64,000 bases of DNA, from the NCBI GenBank assembly GCA_041300525.1, contig JBGLNJ010000001.1:2790001-2854000 (forward strand). Direction: 5' to 3'. The notes under the pieces were generated by a model. That model was given only the letters and a program-made list of their open reading frames with translations, made no database searches and was not told the DNA's origin. This DNA is from JBGLNJ01 sp041300525. Lineage in GTDB: Bacteria; Chloroflexota; Anaerolineae; Fen-1058. This document shows, in pieces, positions 61,946 through 64,000 of the stretch (positions within the stretch are counted from its first letter, which is position 1; every line of letters starts with the position of its first letter). Both the position numbers and the translations under genes were made by a program.

Positions 61946-63280
61946 GTAATCGTTCAGTTGGTCTATGAATCTACGCACCGCTCTTGATGATCGAAGCATC
62001 TGGCAGCAGCGACGGGGCTTTGTCACCACGCATCGCCGCAGCACACGCCTGGGTCAAGTAATCCAACACGTCACGTTTTTGTTGACGCAACGTGGTGACG
62101 GCGGTCAAGATGCGCTCGGCAAAATGGCTGCCGTCTTCGCTTTGCGTGCCGAAGCTGCGTCGTCGCCACAAGACGGCCCGCCGCAACCCACGCTCTGCGC
62201 TGTTGTTGGTCGGCTCGACACCTTCGACGCGGACAAACGTCCACAACGCCACCTCCAGCTTGAGGAGGTTCTCGCATGTGCGGCGCGTCTTGTCACACGC
62301 CAGCGCGGCTCCGTCGCGCAAGAGGTCTCCCACGCGCGTTTGGATGGGCTGCATCGCGGTCTGAAAGTCGGTTCGACTCAGGGTGCCATCGCGCACCCGA
62401 TGCCACAGGCCAAACATTTTCTCGACCTGTTCAAGCAGAGCGTGTCCGAGCCGTTCCGACTCACCCCCCCGCTCGACCAGGGCTTGAAAGTCTCGTTTCA
62501 GATGCGCCCAACACAACTGCCGCTGGTGTGGGTCGAGCCAGGTGTAGCCACTCCAGCGATCCGAGCCGACAATGCTCTTGACCACGGTTCCCAATATTCG
62601 TTGCGCGCCCTTCGCCCAGCGCGTGGCTAGTACCAGAAACAGCGTCACCAGTGGCGTGGTGTTGATCCACAGCCAAGGGCGCTTCGTCTTTTCACGCCAA
62701 CTCGTCTCATCCACATTCTGGACGGGTTGTTGTTGCACGTAGGTCTGAGCCTCTTGCACCGGTGCTGCCAGCGCCGCGCTGACTTGGTCTTCTTGGGCGG
62801 GGATACTGCCCAGGCTGATGTCGGTGTGGAAAACCGTTTGCATGACTTCTTCTACGTCGCGCTGGCTCACCCCCATGCGCCCAGCCAGATAGCCGATGGT
62901 CGCCTGCGCCCGTGGACCAAAACTGCCCGAGGGCAGATCGGACGGCAACTCGGCTTGTGTTTGTGCCCCACACGCCAAACACGTCAGCGTATGCTGTCGA
63001 TACGCTTCGCGTGTCACTTTGGGTTCGACCCGCGGCAGTTCCGTCACCTGACGCCGAACCGGTTGAGCATCCTCGCCCAACAGCAAGGCCCCGCACTGGT
63101 CACATCCTGTCGGCTTGAGGTCAATCACATGCTTGACCTGTTCGATGGGGACCAGCTTCCGCCCATGCCCCGTGTGCCCCGGCTGCCCACCCGGCTTGCG
63201 TCCCGAGGGGGTACGCTTGGGGCGCGGCGGCACATTCGGCGCATCCGACGACGGCGACTTGGACGAGTTCTGCGAATTCC
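61946..63280 (-). mobile_element. IS66-family insertion sequence, 5' end missing
   Basis: The 3' end is marked by gtaatcgttcagt (61946-61958) just past the transposase stop, matching the GTAA start of IS66 termini. The other end is lost at the join near 63280, because the transposase N-terminus is replaced and no matching GTAA is seen. No 8-base target duplication can be shown. Confidence 0.7.
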
Positions 63281-63332
63281 CAGCAATTCCAAATCTAAAA
63301 AATTGTGGGCAAGTGTGGTAAAGTTGTAGCAA
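61971..63332 (-). CDS. IS66-family transposase (TnpC-like), N-terminus replaced
   Basis: The recognisable part begins with NSSKSPSSDAP, which normally lies 20-60 residues inside the protein, followed by the SGRKPGGQPGHTGHGRKLVP segment, a Cys-rich zinc region (CDQCG ... CLACG), the catalytic core VDETSWREKTKRPWLW (DDE-like first Asp), SDRWSGYTW (second Asp), and TNNSAERGLRRAVLWRRRSFG (Glu). The first 18 residues of the frame do not belong to the family, so the start at 63332 is probably false. The last residues (APSLLPDASI) are normal. The accessory IS66 genes tnpA and tnpB are absent. Transposition is unlikely. Confidence 0.88.
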   Translation of the reverse strand: MLQLYHTCPQFFRFGIAGNSQNSSKSPSSDAPNVPPRPKRTPSGRKPGGQPGHTGHGRKLVPIEQVKHVIDLKPTGCDQCGALLLGEDAQPVRRQVTELPRVEPKVTREAYRQHTLTCLACGAQTQAELPSDLPSGSFGPRAQATIGYLAGRMGVSQRDVEEVMQTVFHTDISLGSIPAQEDQVSAALAAPVQEAQTYVQQQPVQNVDETSWREKTKRPWLWINTTPLVTLFLVLATRWAKGAQRILGTVVKSIVGSDRWSGYTWLDPHQRQLCWAHLKRDFQALVERGGESERLGHALLEQVEKMFGLWHRVRDGTLSRTDFQTAMQPIQTRVGDLLRDGAALACDKTRRTCENLLKLEVALWTFVRVEGVEPTNNSAERGLRRAVLWRRRSFGTQSEDGSHFAERILTAVTTLRQQKRDVLDYLTQACAAAMRGDKAPSLLPDASIIKSGA

Positions 63333-63381
63333 AATTCCGAGTATTCACAAGGCCCTATGACAAAACCATTTACCTTGCGAA

Positions 63382-63633
63382 GTGTTGGAGCGCGCGCTGG
63401 AACATATCCGGCGCGCGTTAGCCTCGTTGGATCAAAATTCCGCCGCCGCGCGTGACCTGGGCGTGGCGCAGCGCCTGATCGAAGCGGCCATCCATTCTGC
63501 GCGTCAGGGCAACGCGGAAAGCGCCTTTGACGGCGACGCGCTACACCATCTTTCGTCATCAGAGGATTGGCCGCCTATGCCACCGCTGACGGTGCGCGAA
63601 GAAGTGCTGCGTCGTAACTACTCTGGTATATGA
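63382..63633 (+). CDS. Short frame, possibly the end of an unknown gene
   Basis: The frame (83 codons) opens at a TTG without a ribosome-binding site and holds helical sequence (LERALEHIRRALASLDQN, AQRLIEAAIHSARQGN) and ends VREEVLRRNYSGI. I recognise no family. It could be the C-terminal end of a gene cut off at the join near 63280-63380. The stretch 63281-63381 shows nothing else. Confidence 0.35.
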   Translation: MLERALEHIRRALASLDQNSAAARDLGVAQRLIEAAIHSARQGNAESAFDGDALHHLSSSEDWPPMPPLTVREEVLRRNYSGI

Positions 63634-63651
63634 CCTGAAATCCGAATGGAC

Positions 63652-64000
63652 TCAGCCAGGCGATGGCTCCGTAGCTGGGATAAAAGGATGTCCGGCCAGA
63701 GCCATTTGAAGTGCTGTTAGTACGGGCTGACCATTCTTGCGCGCCTGGTCATATTTGAAGTATGATTTCAAGTGGTCATGCACCGCGGTGCCCGTAAAGT
63801 TCGGCAGAACCCCCATGGCCTCCATCGCCGGCTGGCCTCGCTGGGTGTGGAGGGTGTAGTGCGTCAGTCGCGCGGTACTGGCCGAATGCGTCCAATGCAG
63901 TTTGCCGGCTGCCCGCAGACCGGATTCATCAAAATGGACCACCGGGGAAGCGATCAATTGCTAGTGGATGGCCTGCGTCGCCGGTTCGGCTCCCTCGGCC
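63652..64000 (-). pseudogene. IS66-family transposase remnant with internal deletion
   Basis: The minus strand holds ASPVVHFDESGLRAAGKLHW and FTGTAVHDHLKSYFKY, typical of the IS66 core (first Asp in HFDES). At about 63745 the sequence jumps from KYD to QARKNGQPVLTALQMALAG, which in full-length relatives lies near the C-terminus, so the middle of the gene is deleted. Towards the window edge the frame has an in-frame TAG (IH*QLIASP). It belongs to a different IS66 branch from the element at 61971. The element continues beyond the window. Confidence 0.8.

Noticed and set aside
1..64000. CRISPR arrays, tRNA and rRNA genes
   Set aside because: I looked for spaced direct repeats and T-loop-like ggttcgaatc signatures and saw no convincing candidate; a covariance search was not possible.

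Overview
The window reads as GC-rich DNA from an uncultured bacterium, most likely a member of the Chloroflexota (Anaerolineae-like). This is inferred from the protein repertoire: secreted proteins ending in a YLPI-type tail, a VanW/G5 protein, a PspC plus toastrack operon, TM287/288-type ABC exporters, a large TPR/membrane protein with a STAND-type ATPase, and many short palindromic repeats. I see no tRNA, rRNA or CRISPR array.

Layout. 1-1.4 kb: end of a DNA methyltransferase. 1.8-9.4 kb: a secreted Asp-box/Ig-repeat protein that runs in frame into a glutamine-synthetase adenylyltransferase (GlnE) carrying an ACT-like middle region. 9.5-13.2 kb: Obg GTPase, RimJ/RimL-type acetyltransferase, an FN3 fragment and a FemAB-like transferase. 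13.4-18 kb: a secreted beta-helix protein, an acetyltransferase, and fragments of a CapK-like ligase and an FtsX permease. 18-23 kb: Gfo/Idh/MocA oxidoreductase, AttH/CrtC-like protein, a YgiT-like protein, a zinc-ribbon membrane protein, a nitrilase and two MITE-like insertions. 23-29 kb (mostly minus): FBPase fragment, MBL hydrolase, DUF1579-like protein, VanW/G5 protein, a lipoprotein and the tail of a HerA-like ATPase. 29-33.6 kb: acyl-CoA synthetase tail, FAD oxidoreductase, 2Fe-2S flavin reductase and nitronate monooxygenase. 33.6-39.8 kb: membrane alpha/beta hydrolase, STAND-type ATPase fragment and a 1508-residue TPR/7-TM protein. 40-46 kb: VapBC-type pair with a broken toxin, MatE-like fragment, and a MarR-regulated heterodimeric ABC exporter. 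46-50.4 kb: frameshifted membrane protein, GNAT, toastrack and PspC genes, NBR1-Ig lipoprotein. 50.4-57.8 kb: a broken restriction-methylation gene, several URO-D-family genes, two pteridine-reductase-like SDRs, a hydantoinase-type enzyme and an amidohydrolase fragment. 57.8-60.8 kb: Dpp/Opp transporter genes closed by a bidirectional terminator. 60.8-64 kb: a C45-type acyltransferase and two IS66-family transposase genes, both damaged.

The dominant oddity is that about a dozen genes are cut and abut an unrelated gene piece. Either this chromosome is heavily rearranged, with deletions and insertions, or the assembly has joined pieces that do not belong together. Read mapping across the junctions is needed before any gene-order conclusion is trusted. 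The second theme is small mobile or palindromic elements: two MITE-like elements with perfect 8-bp duplications, a palindrome family inserted in frame in two genes, a 17-bp-arm hairpin family and G/C-tract mini-repeats inside enzyme genes.
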